Shown: positions 10,221 through 21,583, counted from the stretch's first letter. The stretch: 64,000 nucleotides of DNA from Triatoma infestans (GCA_011037195.1 JAAEAF010004978.1:1-64000); one strand, 5' to 3'. The notes: generated by a model not told the origin, from the letters alone. Numbers and translations are program-made.

Positions 10221-11479
10221 CAATGGATTAATGTTAAGGTCATAATCATTAGTTAGAATACATTTTTGTCCAACTTTAATCTAGATTACTAGTATTTTTC
10301 ACCGCTACATGCACAAATAATTTGTACTCAATTTATTTTTAAACATTATCTATCCAAGTTTGAAAAGAAAAGAAGGAAGTTTTCAGAGGAATTACTGAGA
10401 GAGAAATTTTCCTCTCGGATGTGTGGAGCTGAATGGAACATCATATATTTCATTTCCACTTGTTCTCTCACAATCTCTCTCTTCCTTTTTTACACTGATT
10501 TGTTTTTTCCTAGCTGGATTCGTTATGCTGGAAAATATCAGCCATTTCTTTTTCCTGCTTTTTCTTTGAGTGTACACTAAAATCATCCAAAACATAGTCA
10601 CAAAACACTTTTCTATATAATATAAAAGTAACAATATATAAAACAGAATTTATTAAAACATTTTTGTGAACAATAATAGTATTGAGAATAAAATATTCTT
10701 GAGAAAAACGATTTATCTTAAAAACAAGATTTCCTTTTCTTTTCCCTCAGGGAAAACCAGGAAGTTTTCCATAGAGAAAAAGCAAGTTTTTTACATGTAA
10801 AAGAAATAAAAAGTTTATTTATTGTTTTTGGACGTTAGACATTTTCCTTAATCTTCAGTGTGAGAAAATTTCACTCAAAATCATAAATAATCTAATTATA
10901 ATACAATAATTATTTTCAATCTAAAAAGAAAAAAGTCTAATAAAATATTATTATATTCCAATTAAAGGAAAATGTTTTTTCACTTCAATGAGTTACTTCC
11001 TTATATTTTAATTATAATTTAATTGTATGAAAAATTAAATCGAGTAGAATAATGAAAAAACATTAGTTTTGTTCAATCATCAAACATTTCATTTCCTTTC
11101 TCTCTTATACATTTTCAATCTTCTCGTTCGCTCTCTCTCTTTCTTAACTTTGGTTTTTTTTTCTTTTTCCCCTGAGAAAATTGAACTGGCTAAGAAAAGG
11201 TAAACGAGCCCCAATGTTAATCAACCTACCTTTATACATTACATTGCTCCGGATGCTGTTGATATTTGCCCTTATAATAACAACATCCCCCACTCTCTCT
11301 TTAAGAAAACTCAAAGTTTTACAGTTTTACATTCTAGGAATAATAGAAAATAGTCATAATTTCTTATAAAAGAAGATAATAAATTTGAATAAATTGTTAT
11401 TAATGGATACTATATATTTAAATTATTAACTATATAAACATTAAAGACAAAGAACAATAACTTTTATGTATTGTTTCAG
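10221..11479. other. AT-rich spacer
   Basis: No gene recognised. CT-rich stretches around 11095-11175 and long A/T runs dominate. The last part (about 11450-11479) is a pyrimidine-rich tract ending in TTTCAG, described with the candidate exon that follows. Confidence 0.35.
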
Positions 11480-11509
11480 GAGCGAATCTGATGCCCTAAG
11501 TTCTCAAAG
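11480..11509 (+). other. Candidate 30-nt microexon
   Basis: A strong 3' splice site (TGTATTGTTTCAG ending at 11479) and a consensus 5' splice site (AAAG|GTAAGTTAA from 11510) enclose 30 bases. The length is a multiple of three. Of the three phases, only phase 1 is open, reading SESDALSSQ. The segment is also richer in G+C than its flanks. Nothing nearby is a transposon. If real, it would be a cassette microexon of a + strand host gene whose other exons lie outside the window, or at 57939-58010. Chance co-occurrence of two good splice sites in 64 kb is quite possible, so confidence is limited. Confidence 0.35.
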
Positions 11510-12096
11510 GTAAGTTAATAAGAATTTATAATTAATATTTATTAACTACCTATCTCCTCTGACTTTCATAGATATTGTTAATAAAATTACAACATCTTTT
11601 GTTCAAGTTGAAACAAATATTTTTGTTTGTCTAATTTAAACTCCTTTTTTTCTTTTTTGTTAAGATAAATTTGCAAAGTTGAAATAGAATTAAGATTAAT
11701 GTAAATTTATTTCTCTTCCACTTAGATATTATAAATAAACTCATCTAAGAAAGAAATTAACATTTAAAAACCCATTGACGTAAAATAAAATAAAAAGATA
11801 AATCTCTCCTTCTGCTCAGCTGAGAATAATTATGAGGCAGATATATCTCTTATATAAAAAAAGCTATTCATTAAGCAATGCTGACTTATTAATGGACCAC
11901 CACCCCCAATTTATCCCTATTATTCAGATTTCCTTATATTTTAGTCAATTATTGTCCATTATAAAAAAAAGATGCAGAGAATATATTTCAAATAATGTAT
12001 TAATTCCACAGCTCCTTCCAAAATCGTTGCTACACAATTTTTCACCGAAAAAGTTCGTTTCGTTGATAAACAACTACATAAAGTTTTCTGTTATCT
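11510..12096. other. AT-rich spacer
   Basis: No gene recognised. The 117-residue frame at 11832-12185 runs into the Penelope unit that starts near 12097 and shows no recognisable domain. Confidence 0.35.
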
Positions 12097-12390
12097 GCGA
12101 TTTTATCCATTGTAGCAGCATGCAATGTCCTGACCGGTATCGGATTTTCATCCAACGTCAAGGTAAATTTATCAAGTTCGTGTAAGAGAGTTCACTTCAA
12201 AACTCAATGTTTCTGTTTCACTCCACACATGTTGGCTTGTTGTTGTTGATAGAAGTGTAACAGAAACATTGCGTTGAAATGAACTCTCTACACAGTTACT
12301 TGATAAATTTATTTTTGACGAGATTGATGAAAATCCGAAACCGGTAAGAAATAAAAGAAACATGCATTGCGGTCCCATCCCCCATATATT
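12097..12390. mobile_element. Penelope-type inverted-arm unit (family B), degraded
   Basis: Two inverted arms meet around 12225-12250. Both contain the family B block GAAAATCCGAAACCGGT (right arm, 12327-12343) or its complement (left arm, about 12130-12150), followed inward by the AGTTCACTTCAA segment. A short family-B-like tail follows the right arm. The hammerhead-like cores are damaged: the right arm has U in place of C3, and the left arm has lost A9. It is non-coding. The frames at 12172-12393 and 11832-12185 are accidental readings of the arms. Confidence 0.65.
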
Positions 12391-13039
12391 CAAAAGTTAT
12401 ATGTTATTTTGAGTTTCTGGAATTCTTGTATCATCAAAAACAATTAAGACGTGATTCTCTGGTTTACAGAAGAATAAAAACAAATTTAAATATTATAAAT
12501 GTAAAAATATTAAATACTGCTTGCAGTGTGTTTTGCATAATTCAAATAGTTATGGAAGACAGTGAATTGAAAACAATATATTTAATTCATTATTGTTATG
12601 CCGCCATTAAAAATTCGGCGGTACAAAAATCCAGTAAAGTTATATCTTACCAAATTACGAATTACAAGAAAAATCGTAACAACTTATCTTGTTGTGAAAA
12701 ATTATCAAAATTAAAAAAAAAAAAAAATCAAACTCAAATTAAGTGATAGTTTCTGTTAAGGATGTCCACTTTAAATGGACAATTATTAATATTAAAGGTC
12801 AAGGCAATTAAAACTGCTCATTAATTTGGGGGCATGATGAAAAGTTCATGGGGAATAAGTTCTTGTATATAAATAAACCATCATCATCATCATATCCGCC
12901 ATTGTTAGCGCCTAATTAAACGGTTGGGGGACCGTTTTTAGTAGGCAGTCTATATTGTCGATCCTACCTACACAAGTCCGCTAATAACTCTCCATTCTAT
13001 ATAAATTATAAATAGTTCAGAATTCGTTATGATTCTCTT
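12391..13039. other. Spacer with a small GC-richer patch
   Basis: AT-rich, with an A-run at 12711-12727. The 106-residue frame at 12426-12746 has no recognisable motif. The patch at about 12885-12985 begins with CAT repeats and has a different composition, so it is probably the remnant of a dispersed repeat. I cannot name it. Confidence 0.3.
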
Positions 13040-13608
13040 TACTGCTGTAGAAGAAATTAATGCGATTTTGCCAAATTTTCGAAATTGAATCTTCACCGGA
13101 AATACTTGTTTTGATATCCGCTAAATCCGAAGAAAGTGACTCATAGAAATCGGACTGTGTATGTGTGTGTGTTTGTGTCTGTGTGGTCAGCACAAATCAA
13201 AAACAGCAAATCGTAGGAAGCTGAAACTTGGTGGGTATTTCATTTAAGGTTGTATCAACGGAAGCCGACAATAAGGTTTTAGTCGAAATTTGGTCGAACA
13301 AGATGTACCACTTTACTGAATATATTATTCCTTTTTTTTTTTTTGTGATTAATAAGAATGTAATGTGTGGCTAAAATTCCGTAAGAACAAAATTTTTCTA
13401 ACAGAATGTTAGCCACGCGGGTTTTACTTCGGGTTTACCGGAAGTAAGACTTTTATACAACAATATTTCGGAAGCACTATATACATTTTTAGGTATATGT
13501 GAAAGTTGTAAGTAGGTAATAATATCCCTATAATTAAATAATAAATCAAATCTATGGAAATTGCTGTAAGAGAGAAAGTCGTGTGTAAGTGTGGCATACC
13601 AGATTTAT
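13040..13608 (-). repeat. Family R copy, reverse, with 5' terminus
   Basis: It runs from the 3'-proximal block at the left (CGAAATTGAATCTTCACCGG, 13080-13099) through a GT microsatellite (13161-13190) to the 5' terminus at the right. There, AGAGAAAGTCGTGTG and then ACCAGATT is the complement of the family start (TCTGGT...CACACNACTTTCTCT). The order of blocks is the reverse of 14600-15575. No coding capacity. Confidence 0.6.
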
Positions 13609-13849
13609 TCTACCACTTTTTTATTCCACCATTATTGAAAGCAATAACGAAATTGATTGATAAAAAACAAACTACGGCTTAAGTAAAAAAAAAAATTGAA
13701 TTCATTATTTTTATCTAACATTAAAAATTTGGCTGAATAGAAACTTCAAAAATTATTAATAGGAGGATGATATATATTTAATATAAAATAATTAAATATT
13801 AAATTAATATGGATATCTCCATATTATATGAAACTATCAAGATGTTCAT

Positions 13850-13882
13850 GATATATATATATATATATCTATATATATATAT
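13850..13882. repeat. AT microsatellite
   Basis: TA repeats with one interruption, able to fold on themselves. No other feature. Confidence 0.85.
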
Positions 13883-14599
13883 CAGCAATATATTTATAGA
13901 AAAAACAATAACATAATTTAAACAATTGTTAGGATTTTAATTCCCAGTTTTAATTGGAGTGTACAAGAAAAGGAGTAATAAAGAGAACAATAGAGTTTAT
14001 TAGGGCTACCAACCTAACACTTTCACTTTATTGTAACAGTTATAATGATTACAAGCCATAGTATACAGGTACACTCCTCCATTCATATTTATTGTCACAA
14101 GTTAAATTACTGAACAACTATTCCAAAATAATAGGAACTAGGATGTTGCATATCTGATTAAATTAGATCACTTCTATTAAAAAGTGAAAATTCCTAGGTT
14201 TTATTAAATAGAAAGGAATTTTAATTAAGTTTTTTCTTCAGTATATAAACGAAAATTTTCCTTTTATAAAATTTGCTGTAACTTAACAATGTTAGAAGAA
14301 ATGATTTTCGTTTGATGTTGATTGTAAATTCATAGAGAAAGGTTTTTAATAGAATACAGTAGGCTACTTTAAAACATAATAATATAGAGAAGATTAAAAG
14401 AAGGCTTCTATTTCTTTATGAGTAGTGATTTATTTAAAATAAAAAAGAATATTATAATAGATAGATCATTGGTTCTCTTTTAAACTTTAAATATTTAAAA
14501 TGCCCTTAATAAAATATTTCAAAGGCAATAAAGTCAATATTATGGAAAATGTTCAACTAATTAAAAGTTTTTTATCTCTGTACTTCTCAAAATTAACGA

Positions 14600-15407
14600 T
14601 ATCATTAATCCATTTTACTTGTGCTAAAGCTATCTCCATTAGTTTGTGTACCAAATTTGATGAAATTCGTTGGAGTTGGAAAAAAAGTTCAGTAAAAATG
14701 CACTTCCGGTTTACTTATTTTCTTGAAACTCGGAATGGCCACCTTTTTATTTCTAATTAATTTTCTTTGGGTGATAGAATTGTATAATCAACTATGGTAG
14801 CATTATAAAGAAAAACATAACCCCACCCCTCCCCTAAAAGTGCCCTTAAAGAATTTTCCCAGAGAATGTTTTGAATAAAAGTTGTAGATCTTTGTATGTT
14901 TAGTTTATATTGGATGTTTCAAGAAAATCGCCGCAACCAGTTTTGAGAAAATTGCGAATAAGTGAAAAAAATCATTTAGTATAGTTGTAAAGTAAAACGC
15001 ACTTCTGGTCATCCGATCTTTTTCAAACTAGAAATTTCAACAACACATTTAATTCTAATTAACATTATTTAGATGATAGAATTGTCTAATAAACTGAAAT
15101 AGCACTTTACATGAATACCTAACCCTACCGCCTCCCTCAGAAGTGCCATTAAATGAATTTTCCCGGAGAAATGTTTCAAATAAAAGTTGTAGCTGTTAGT
15201 ATGTGTACTTGATATACTAAGTTTGAAGAAAATCTTTGAGCGGTTTTTGAGAAAATCGCAAAAACGTAAAAAAAAAAAAAACTAGTGAAGTGGTACTTCC
15301 GGTTGAGGAATTTTGACAGATAACGAACTGTCAGATCCCATGGTGATACATAAGCGGAATATCAAGTTTCAACTTTCTACGGTTTTTCGTTTTTGATCTA
15401 TGCTGTT

Positions 15408-15440
<33 letters not shown>

Positions 15441-15575
15441 CATTTGCTAAAAACCACTTTTTTGGACTCAGGGGACCTCAAAATGGATATTCCCTGTGAA
15501 AACTCGATATCGAAAATTTTACACGATCACAATACTTCCTCTTACTAGGAGTAATATAAAATAAAAAAAAAAAAA
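14600..15575 (+). repeat. Family R, long reference copy (uncharacterised AT-rich element)
   Basis: The best long copy. Order of parts: a module containing GCACTTCCGGTTTACT, a C-rich block (CACCCCTCCCCTAAAAGTGC), AATTTTCCCAGAG, AATAAAAGTTGTAGA and GAAGAAAATC-type blocks; the same module again from about 15000 (AACCCTACCGCCTCC, AATTTTCCCGGAG); then CTTCCGGTTGAGG, a CGTTTTTGATCTATG block, a CA microsatellite (15413-15441), GACTCAGGGGACCTCAAAA, and the 3' end CACAATACTTCCTCTTACTA / GGAGTAA, which forms a hairpin. Other copies add a 5' terminus TCTGGTGTGAAACACTCACA followed by ACTTTCTCTTACTCC, inverted relative to the 3' end. There is no open reading frame. Class unknown: hairpin ends, inverted subterminal repeats and an internal microsatellite recall Helentron-type non-autonomous elements, but I cannot prove it. 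Confidence 0.65.
15413..15441. repeat. CA microsatellite inside family R
   Basis: Dinucleotide run located at the position where other family R copies also carry CA/GT tracts (13161, 53761, 28465). Confidence 0.85.
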
Positions 15576-15734
15576 ACAAACAAACTCAGCAAAACAAACT
15601 GACATAATAAAAAATGTGTACCAACAATAGTAAACTCAAATTACAAAATTATAACTTATTAGTTGCATTCGAACCGTTTACTCAAAACCCCCCAAAAATG
15701 AGGAAAAGATGACTAGTTGAGTTAAGTTTGTGTT

Positions 15735-15965
15735 TTAACAAAATATGTCAATAACGAAAAACGATACGCAGGAAGCTCGAATTTGGTATTTCCGTTTAGA
15801 TACTACCACAATAGAAAACACAAAAAAGTTTCGGGCAAAATCTATTTACGGAAAGTGCAACTACTTGACTGAAGGTTTTTTTTTTTCAAGTTTTTCTCTA
15901 TTTTCTCGAAAACCGCTACAATAATTGTATTTACTTGGAATACAAACTGCACGGACAATAAACCT
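15735..15965 (-). repeat. Family R fragment, reverse
   Basis: Contains the complement-strand blocks ATAACGAAAAACGATACGCA, GGAAAGTGCAACTACTTGAC and TCTCGAAAACCGCTACAATA in the order expected for a reversed copy. Both ends are missing. Confidence 0.55.
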
Positions 15966-17405
15966 AATTCACTTTTATTGGAAATTGTTCCGGTAAAATT
16001 GATAAAATTTTAATTGTTATTTGAGTTATGATAATATTTTGGCTCACTCTTCTAGATTACAGTGTAAACACACTCGTTTTCTATCTGCCAAACGTATTAA
16101 TCAACATATACCTCACCACCGCTTTATTTACATTAGGACAACTGACAACTGAGTAAAGATTTCCATGTTCAATGAAAATTTGTCCGCCCATTTTACAATT
16201 ATATTAACTATAGTAAGAGTTAGTCATGTGAATGTTTCAAACTACATATTTTTACACATTAATAATGAAAGAAAGGTTGAAAAAAAAACTAAGAAACGTA
16301 TAAAAAGTCAGAATTTAAGTACTACAGTTTAAATAAATAACGTTTCCAATAATAATAATAGATGCTTCCACTTATTATAGCAACAGCAAGTACTTGTAAA
16401 GAAAATTATCTGAGAAAGCTTGATCCATCCCATTCTACTGTAAATTAACCCCGATATATACGTATATATATATCTACTTCTTTTAACAAGGATAAACAGA
16501 AATGATAAGGTTTTATCCCCTGGCACCAATGATACAGCTATGCAATTTTATTTTCTATTTAAAATTTAAATGAAATTCATTTAAATAATTAAATGCTTAT
16601 TCTTTAAAAAAAAAAAAAAAAGAAAAGTTCGATAGACCAAGTAATTTTTAACCCCTATTTAAACATGAAAAGGGCTTTTATTTCAAACTAGAAGATATAG
16701 AGTATTTTGATTCAGAAAGCAGTACTAATAGTTTCGCCGATTCACTTTGCTCTATTTTGCTCCCAGAGAGTTAATCACACACAACAACAGACGGATATGA
16801 AAGGAGTGGGGGGTAGGACCTAAGAAATGATAACTATGAAAGTAAATATAAAAAAAATGGAAATCTTATCTATTTCTTATTTTTTTATCAATCTTAATTA
16901 TTCTCTTCAAGCACCGTCAAATAATAGAAACTCCAGAATTTACATAAAGCCACATAAATAATTAACTAACTGTAATACGCCCACATTTGCACTTATTTTA
17001 TTGTTTTGAAAAAAGAGTGGTAGAGAGACGGAGAGAGAGTGAGTGTTTAAGCGAGCTTGTTAATGAAAACCAATTTAATAAAGAGTATGGAAAATAATCC
17101 ACAGAATTTTTAATTAATTTTTTTCTTGGGTTTATATAACTTTTAAACAAACAAACCTTGGGCAAGTTATAAAAATTTTCAAGAAAACTTTCAAACCAGA
17201 TAGAAGCAAAAAAAGGGGAATTGAGTAAATAAAATGAAAAAAATAAACAAAAATAAAAATATACTTTAATGGAATGTTTTGACTGTCAAAGAAATATGAG
17301 AAAAAAAAAACAAGACAAAAATGGCTTTAATTTTAAGTTAGAAAGATAAGAACCATAATTACATCATTTTTAGCATTAATTATTAATCATTTAACATTAA
17401 TGCTT
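15966..17405. other. AT-rich spacer
   Basis: No gene recognised. It has long A-runs (16605-16621, 17300-17310) and many short frames of low complexity. No repeat boundary identified. Confidence 0.35.
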
Positions 17406-17727
17406 CGGTAAATTTCTCCTTCATAAAGCCGAAGTAGGCGTACCGTAAGGCAGTATCCTCAGCCCCAACTTATACGCAATATATGTAGCAGATATACCAA
17501 CTCATCCAGAAATTGTACTTCCACAGCGATGACAATATGCACATGACACAGCTATCCTACCTCCTCATCAAGATTCAATACCGCATACTTCAAAAGGCTC
17601 CAAACCTATCTCACTTCGTTAGTAGAATGGTTACAAAAAAAAATGGACAATAAACTTAAACAAAAAACTAAATCCCAAAACATCACTTTCAAACTCCGCC
17701 GCATCACTCCTCCCTTTAGTCTATCCA
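17406..17727 (+). pseudogene. Jockey/R1-like LINE reverse transcriptase fragment
   Basis: One frame from 17424 reads VGVP-stop-GSILSPNLYAIYVADI..., the reverse-transcriptase motif GVPQGS-hydrophobic-SP with the Gln codon changed to a stop. About 20 residues on, QYAHDTAI stands where the catalytic YADD box should be, so one catalytic Asp is replaced by His and a stop precedes it. Further stops follow. The preceding bases read GKFLLHKAEVGVP, continuous with the family. This is palm-domain sequence that in an active LINE copies RNA into DNA. It is dead here. Clade (Jockey versus R1/I) is not resolved. Confidence 0.65.
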
Positions 17728-17808
17728 GGTAAGTGAGGTAAGGTCAGCGTCAGTGTGAGTTTGTCAGTGTTATTTATAGCACAATTACCGCTAATGCTAC
17801 TAAATAAA

Positions 17809-17839
<31 letters not shown>

Positions 17840-17842
17840 TAA
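17728..17842 (+). repeat. Retroelement 3' end with AAAT/AAT-repeat tail
   Basis: Directly after the reverse transcriptase piece comes a GC-richer ~65-bp stretch and then AAAT repeats passing into AAT repeats (17801-17842). A simple-repeat tail is typical of some LINE and SINE 3' ends. It is probably the 3' end of the same internally deleted LINE. Confidence 0.5.
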
Positions 17843-17929
17843 AACATTAATCATTGCAGGTATTTCAATATTTTGATTAAAAAAAAAAAAATGATGTGAC
17901 TAGTATGGCAGCACCCTCTGTCTCAACTA

Positions 17930-18012
17930 TAAAGCTTGTAGTGGTATTTAATGTTTAACCAGAGTGACAGCCCCCCCTCCTCCCAAAACGCCCTTAAAAT
18001 AATTTCTTTCCA
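17930..18012 (+). repeat. Family R fragment
   Basis: Contains the C-rich block and AAAACGCCCTTAAAATAATTT, the module midpoint of family R, cut off by the SINE that follows. Confidence 0.5.
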
Positions 18013-18157
18013 GAAAACCCAGGTTCAAGCCAGTTGCTGCCCTTAAGATTTTTTTCTTCGTAGGAGCCTCTTACAGCTCACTATCCGGTGATGGACAGTG
18101 TTGTCTGTAACGAGAGAACACTGTCCTGAGGCTGGCAGTGCACTGAGAAGGCTCCGA
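18013..18157 (+). mobile_element. tRNA-derived SINE (family 1), 5'-truncated
   Basis: Starts within the tRNA-like head at the B box (GGTTCAAGCC, 18022-18031) and continues with the body shared with 46652-46885, 62250-62445 and 63534-63730 (for example GTTGTCTGTAACGAGAGAAC and GTGCACTGAGAAGGCTCCG). The A box and the 3' tail are missing. Confidence 0.75.
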
Positions 18158-18240
18158 ACTTTGGGGTAGCTATATGGGCCCAATAGGGCTTTGGAAAACA
18201 TACGGCTTAGTCCCTCCCCATGGACAATAAAAAAAAAAAT
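18158..18240 (+). repeat. Dispersed repeat 3' end (same as 847-915)
   Basis: Shares CTTTGGGGTAGC, GGGCTTTGGA and the following ~45 bases with the end of the repeat at 466-929, and ends in an A-rich tail (18225-18239). Confidence 0.45.
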
Positions 18241-18249
18241 GACTTAGGT

Positions 18250-18545
18250 GGTATAATGGAGTTGATGAGGAGAGAAATTAGGTTGATTAATTAGATGAGC
18301 CTGTTATAATAATACTATAAGTTTACACAAACTGCACTGGACTCGTAATGATTTTATAGAAAAAAGAGTTAGAGTAGATTTATGATACGATGCGATGTAC
18401 ATGGTTGAATCGATGTCCAGATCTCTCACTGGCTTATATACAGGTTCTCCCCACTCTAGCCTGCTTAAGTCAGAGAGTACTAGAGAGAGTCTGTTTTCTC
18501 TCGGTCGGGCTTGTGTTCTCTCTCTTGCCGTTACATCATCCCTTC
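18250..18545 (-). repeat. LTR-like repeat, inverted copy of 2538-2836
   Basis: Read on the minus strand it matches 2545-2830 closely, including the TATATAAGCCAGTGAGA promoter region (complement at about 18427-18443). A partial copy follows immediately at 18546-18675. Confidence 0.5.
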
Positions 18546-18675
18546 GAGTTATGACACGATGCGATGTATATGGTTGAATCAGACAGATCGATGTCTAAAT
18601 CTCCCACTGGCTTATGGTTCCCCCCACTCTAGCCTACTCAAGTCAGAAAGTACTAGAGAGAGTCTGTTCCCGTGA
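18546..18675 (-). repeat. Partial tandem copy of the LTR-like repeat
   Basis: Repeats the middle of the unit on the minus strand (from CGATGCGATGTATATGG to the CTAGAGAGAGTCTG block), but with the TATA box altered (CATAAGCC). The junction with the previous copy is abrupt, so a tandem duplication or nested insertion is likely. Confidence 0.45.
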
Positions 18676-18699
18676 AAATAAAGGTGGTAGGTAATCATT

Positions 18700-18990
18700 T
18701 ATGAATGTAGTACAGGTATATGAAGTTTAAAGAAAATTATTGGAGCAGTTTTAGAAAAAATCGCGAAAACCTGAAAAAAAAATTACATTCAGTAAAATCG
18801 CACTTCTGGTTGATGGATTTTACCCAAACCTTCATGTCCTGCAACTTTTCGTTTTTGAGATATTTTGTTCTCTCTCTCTCTCACGCACGCACACTATACG
18901 GTAGAAACGTTCTAGGGACCTGAAAACTTGTATTTCCGATGAAAACGCAATTTCAAAATTTGACAGATTCTTAATAATTCCGCAAAGAAA
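18700..18990 (+). repeat. Family R 3' half
   Basis: Carries AAAGAAAATTATTGGAGCAG, GCACTTCTGGTTGATGGATT, CAACTTTTCGTTTTTGAGAT, a short CT tract and CGCAATTTCAAAATTTGACA in normal order. The terminal hairpin is degraded. Confidence 0.6.
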
Positions 18991-19254
18991 TGCTGATGCT
19001 TGAATGGGTCAATTCGACATTTACGTGTTTTATTAAAATAAATAATGAAATCTCTGTAGAAGGTATGAAAACGTTGTAGAAGAGTACTTTTTTTTTTTTT
19101 TTTATGAAAACTTTATTATGCTTGTTAAAACATATATGTCTGCAACCGAATACTGCTGCATACAGCCTTATAGATGACCAAATTAAATGAAAATAAAATC
19201 TACTCGTACGTACTCAAAAGAGCTCATAGTGTTATCTTTCAAATCAAATTAAAA

Positions 19255-19660
19255 TGCTTTTTACTTTCTCTTTTAGTACTGTGATCATGTTAAATTTTTA
19301 AAATAGAATTTTAACCAGAAATAATTTTTTTTTTTTTTTGTAATTCTGTGAATATGAAATAATATTTTTAGCGTATGTGTGTCATATGTGAACAAAATAT
19401 ATGTCGGAAATGGAAATTTTTACATAGATCAAACATGAGATTCCTTTCAGTTATTAACACCGCATCTAACACAATAATCAAAATCTATCAACCAACTAAC
19501 AGTGCGCACTTCATACATTTTTTTTTTTTTAATTTTTAAAACGGCTCGAACGATTTACTTAAACTTTGCATACGAACTGTACTCGTATAGGCCTTTCACT
19601 TAATTCGAAACCTTTTTTTTTAGAGAATTTAATTTTTTAATTATTGGATGGAGATGCATA
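19255..19660 (-). repeat. Family R copy, reverse
   Basis: Begins at the left with the family 3' terminus (TTACTTTCTCTTTTAGTACT) and proceeds through ATCAACCAACTAACAGTGCG and AAAACGGCTCGAACGATTTA in reversed order. Diverged, with long T-runs. Confidence 0.55.
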
Positions 19661-19837
19661 AATATAGCTTTACTTTAACTTTAAGCTTCCCGACTATAAA
19701 TGCCTTTTTAGAACCGGCTAGACGTCTGAGTTCCTCATATAGTCTAGCCTTTGCAGAATCCTGCGATTATATGTTTGACCTTCGCTGCTTTCCAGGAACA
19801 AACAACTCCTTTTAAGTATGGCCTCGTTATTTGGTCC

Positions 19838-20105
19838 TCTCGCGTTGGTCTAGTGGCTAGCGCTATCGTCTTTAGGGTTCGATTCCCATGAGAGCAAAGT
19901 CGGTGGTAAAATCCAGCATCGTGAGAAAAAATTGGACGCTACAGTTGTTAGCAGCCTAGCGAAGGTCAGAACTAAACGGCGAGAGAACTGCGGCGTGCTT
20001 ACCACACGTCTCCCAATATACCCGTCTGGCAAGGCTTGGTCTTCTATGAGCTGTTGCGCCCTAGGCTTGTTATTGGGAAGGAAAAATAGTTCTTCTACAA
20101 GAAGA
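19838..20105 (+). mobile_element. tRNA-derived SINE (family 2)
   Basis: The tRNA-like head has an A box (GGTCTAGTGGCTAGCGC, 19846-19862) and a B box (GGTTCGATTCCC, 19877-19888). The body ends with GAGCTGTTGCGCC and a GAA-rich tail. The last part is shared with the different SINE at 21584-21785, so the two families share a 3' end, as SINEs mobilised by the same LINE often do. Frames at 19850-20210 are accidental. Confidence 0.75.
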
Positions 20106-20985
20106 AGGAAAGGAAAAAATTGGTTATACCTATGCAATAAACCATTCTCTCCTCAAAGCAGTCCTTTATTCCAAAATGCTTTTCGAAATGCTGAAACAAC
20201 AAAAATATGATAGGCCATGTATATCGTAAAACTACTGATGATGCTGAATGAAGCTCTAAAAAAATTGAATATCCTTCATGATACAATAAAAGGAATTATC
20301 CCTCGAGACGATAATGCCGAACCATGTTTCGAAACTAATCCAGTAAAAAAATTAAGAGCTAGGAAATTCTTGTTCATATTCCTTATTCAACTGACATTGA
20401 CATTTTTTTCAGATCTCTAATACACCATCTCAAACTTTAAAAATTATGAAGGATTTTCATTTAACTGGGTTTGAAGATTTCTTCAGCAAAATATAAATAA
20501 TTTTTGAGGGTTATATTATGACTGCAGTGACTTCACGCATAATATAAAAGTATTTGGATGTCAACAATATATACATCCTATACCATAAACCTTTCTATTC
20601 ACAAACTCCCCTTATAAATATGAAGTCTTATTATTGCAAAACGAAGAGTTAGATTTCTTTGGCAAAGGCAAAGGTAGGCAGTAGACTTCTGAAGTACGAA
20701 CTAAACAAATACTACAACAGAAGATACCAAAACAACTGATAAAACAACACTACTGAACAACTAACAAAACAACTGATAAAAAAATCACTACGGACGTCTA
20801 CAAGAAAAATACTTTCTCACAAATTCACATCTTCACTGCTGTGACGTAATGATGGAACCTGGGCCAAATTTAACACCGAAAATACTAGCTTTCTCTCTTC
20901 CCATCTTTGGCCACCTACTCGTGATTGTTTAATAAATGTCATTAGTCTAGTAAATAGAACAATGTAGGCAGCACCCTATATGCAA
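20106..20985. other. Spacer
   Basis: No gene recognised. A short imperfect tandem duplication of AACAAAACAACTGATAAAA occurs at about 20730-20790. Confidence 0.35.
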
Positions 20986-21140
20986 ATAGATTATGGGTAC
21001 AGAGTTTTAAAGAAAGCACTGAAATCCTTCCGAAAAAATCGCTAAAAAGAAAATTCCATTGTATCTAATGGACTTCTTATTGAGGGATTTTGACCGAAAT
21101 CTTCCTCTAGAATCCTTTGTTGTATCCAAATATGAGAAGA
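20986..21140 (+). repeat. Family R fragment
   Basis: Contains a diverged GAAATCCTTCCGAAAAAATC and TTGAGGGATTTTGACCGAAA, the central blocks of family R. Confidence 0.45.
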
Positions 21141-21583
21141 AATTAAAAGAAGCGAAGCAAAAACGAGTTTCGCATAGTCATAATATTCAGTAAAAACATC
21201 GTTATAATTCTTATCAGGACACCTCTACTACTCGTATTCATTACCTTAATTCAAAATTTAATACGAAATTTAATAACAGCCTCTTATAGTACTAAAAGAG
21301 AGTAATAATTATTAAACCTAAGTGTTTTTATGATAAAATAATTTATTTATAAAATAAAAGTTAGAAAATAGTTTATCTTGATCTGAGTTATTATTTCCGA
21401 TTATAGTATAACTGCACTTCCAAATTTTAATTACAATTTTCATTTCGTTTCTAACATTGCTCTTCAAAATGATTGTCACTTCACCATCTTTATCTGTTTC
21501 GTGACTGTATAAAAAGGAATCCATAACTTCCAATCAGTTAAAAATTAACATTTTAGTAATTTTTTAATGTTGCTCATATTAAA

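Noticed and set aside
11832..12185. 117-residue frame as a gene
   Set aside because: It runs into the Penelope arm at 12097 and has no domain.
12130..12343. Active hammerhead motifs in the unit at 12097-12390
   Set aside because: Right arm has T in place of the conserved C of CUGANGA, and the left-arm core has lost A9, so only a relic is claimed.
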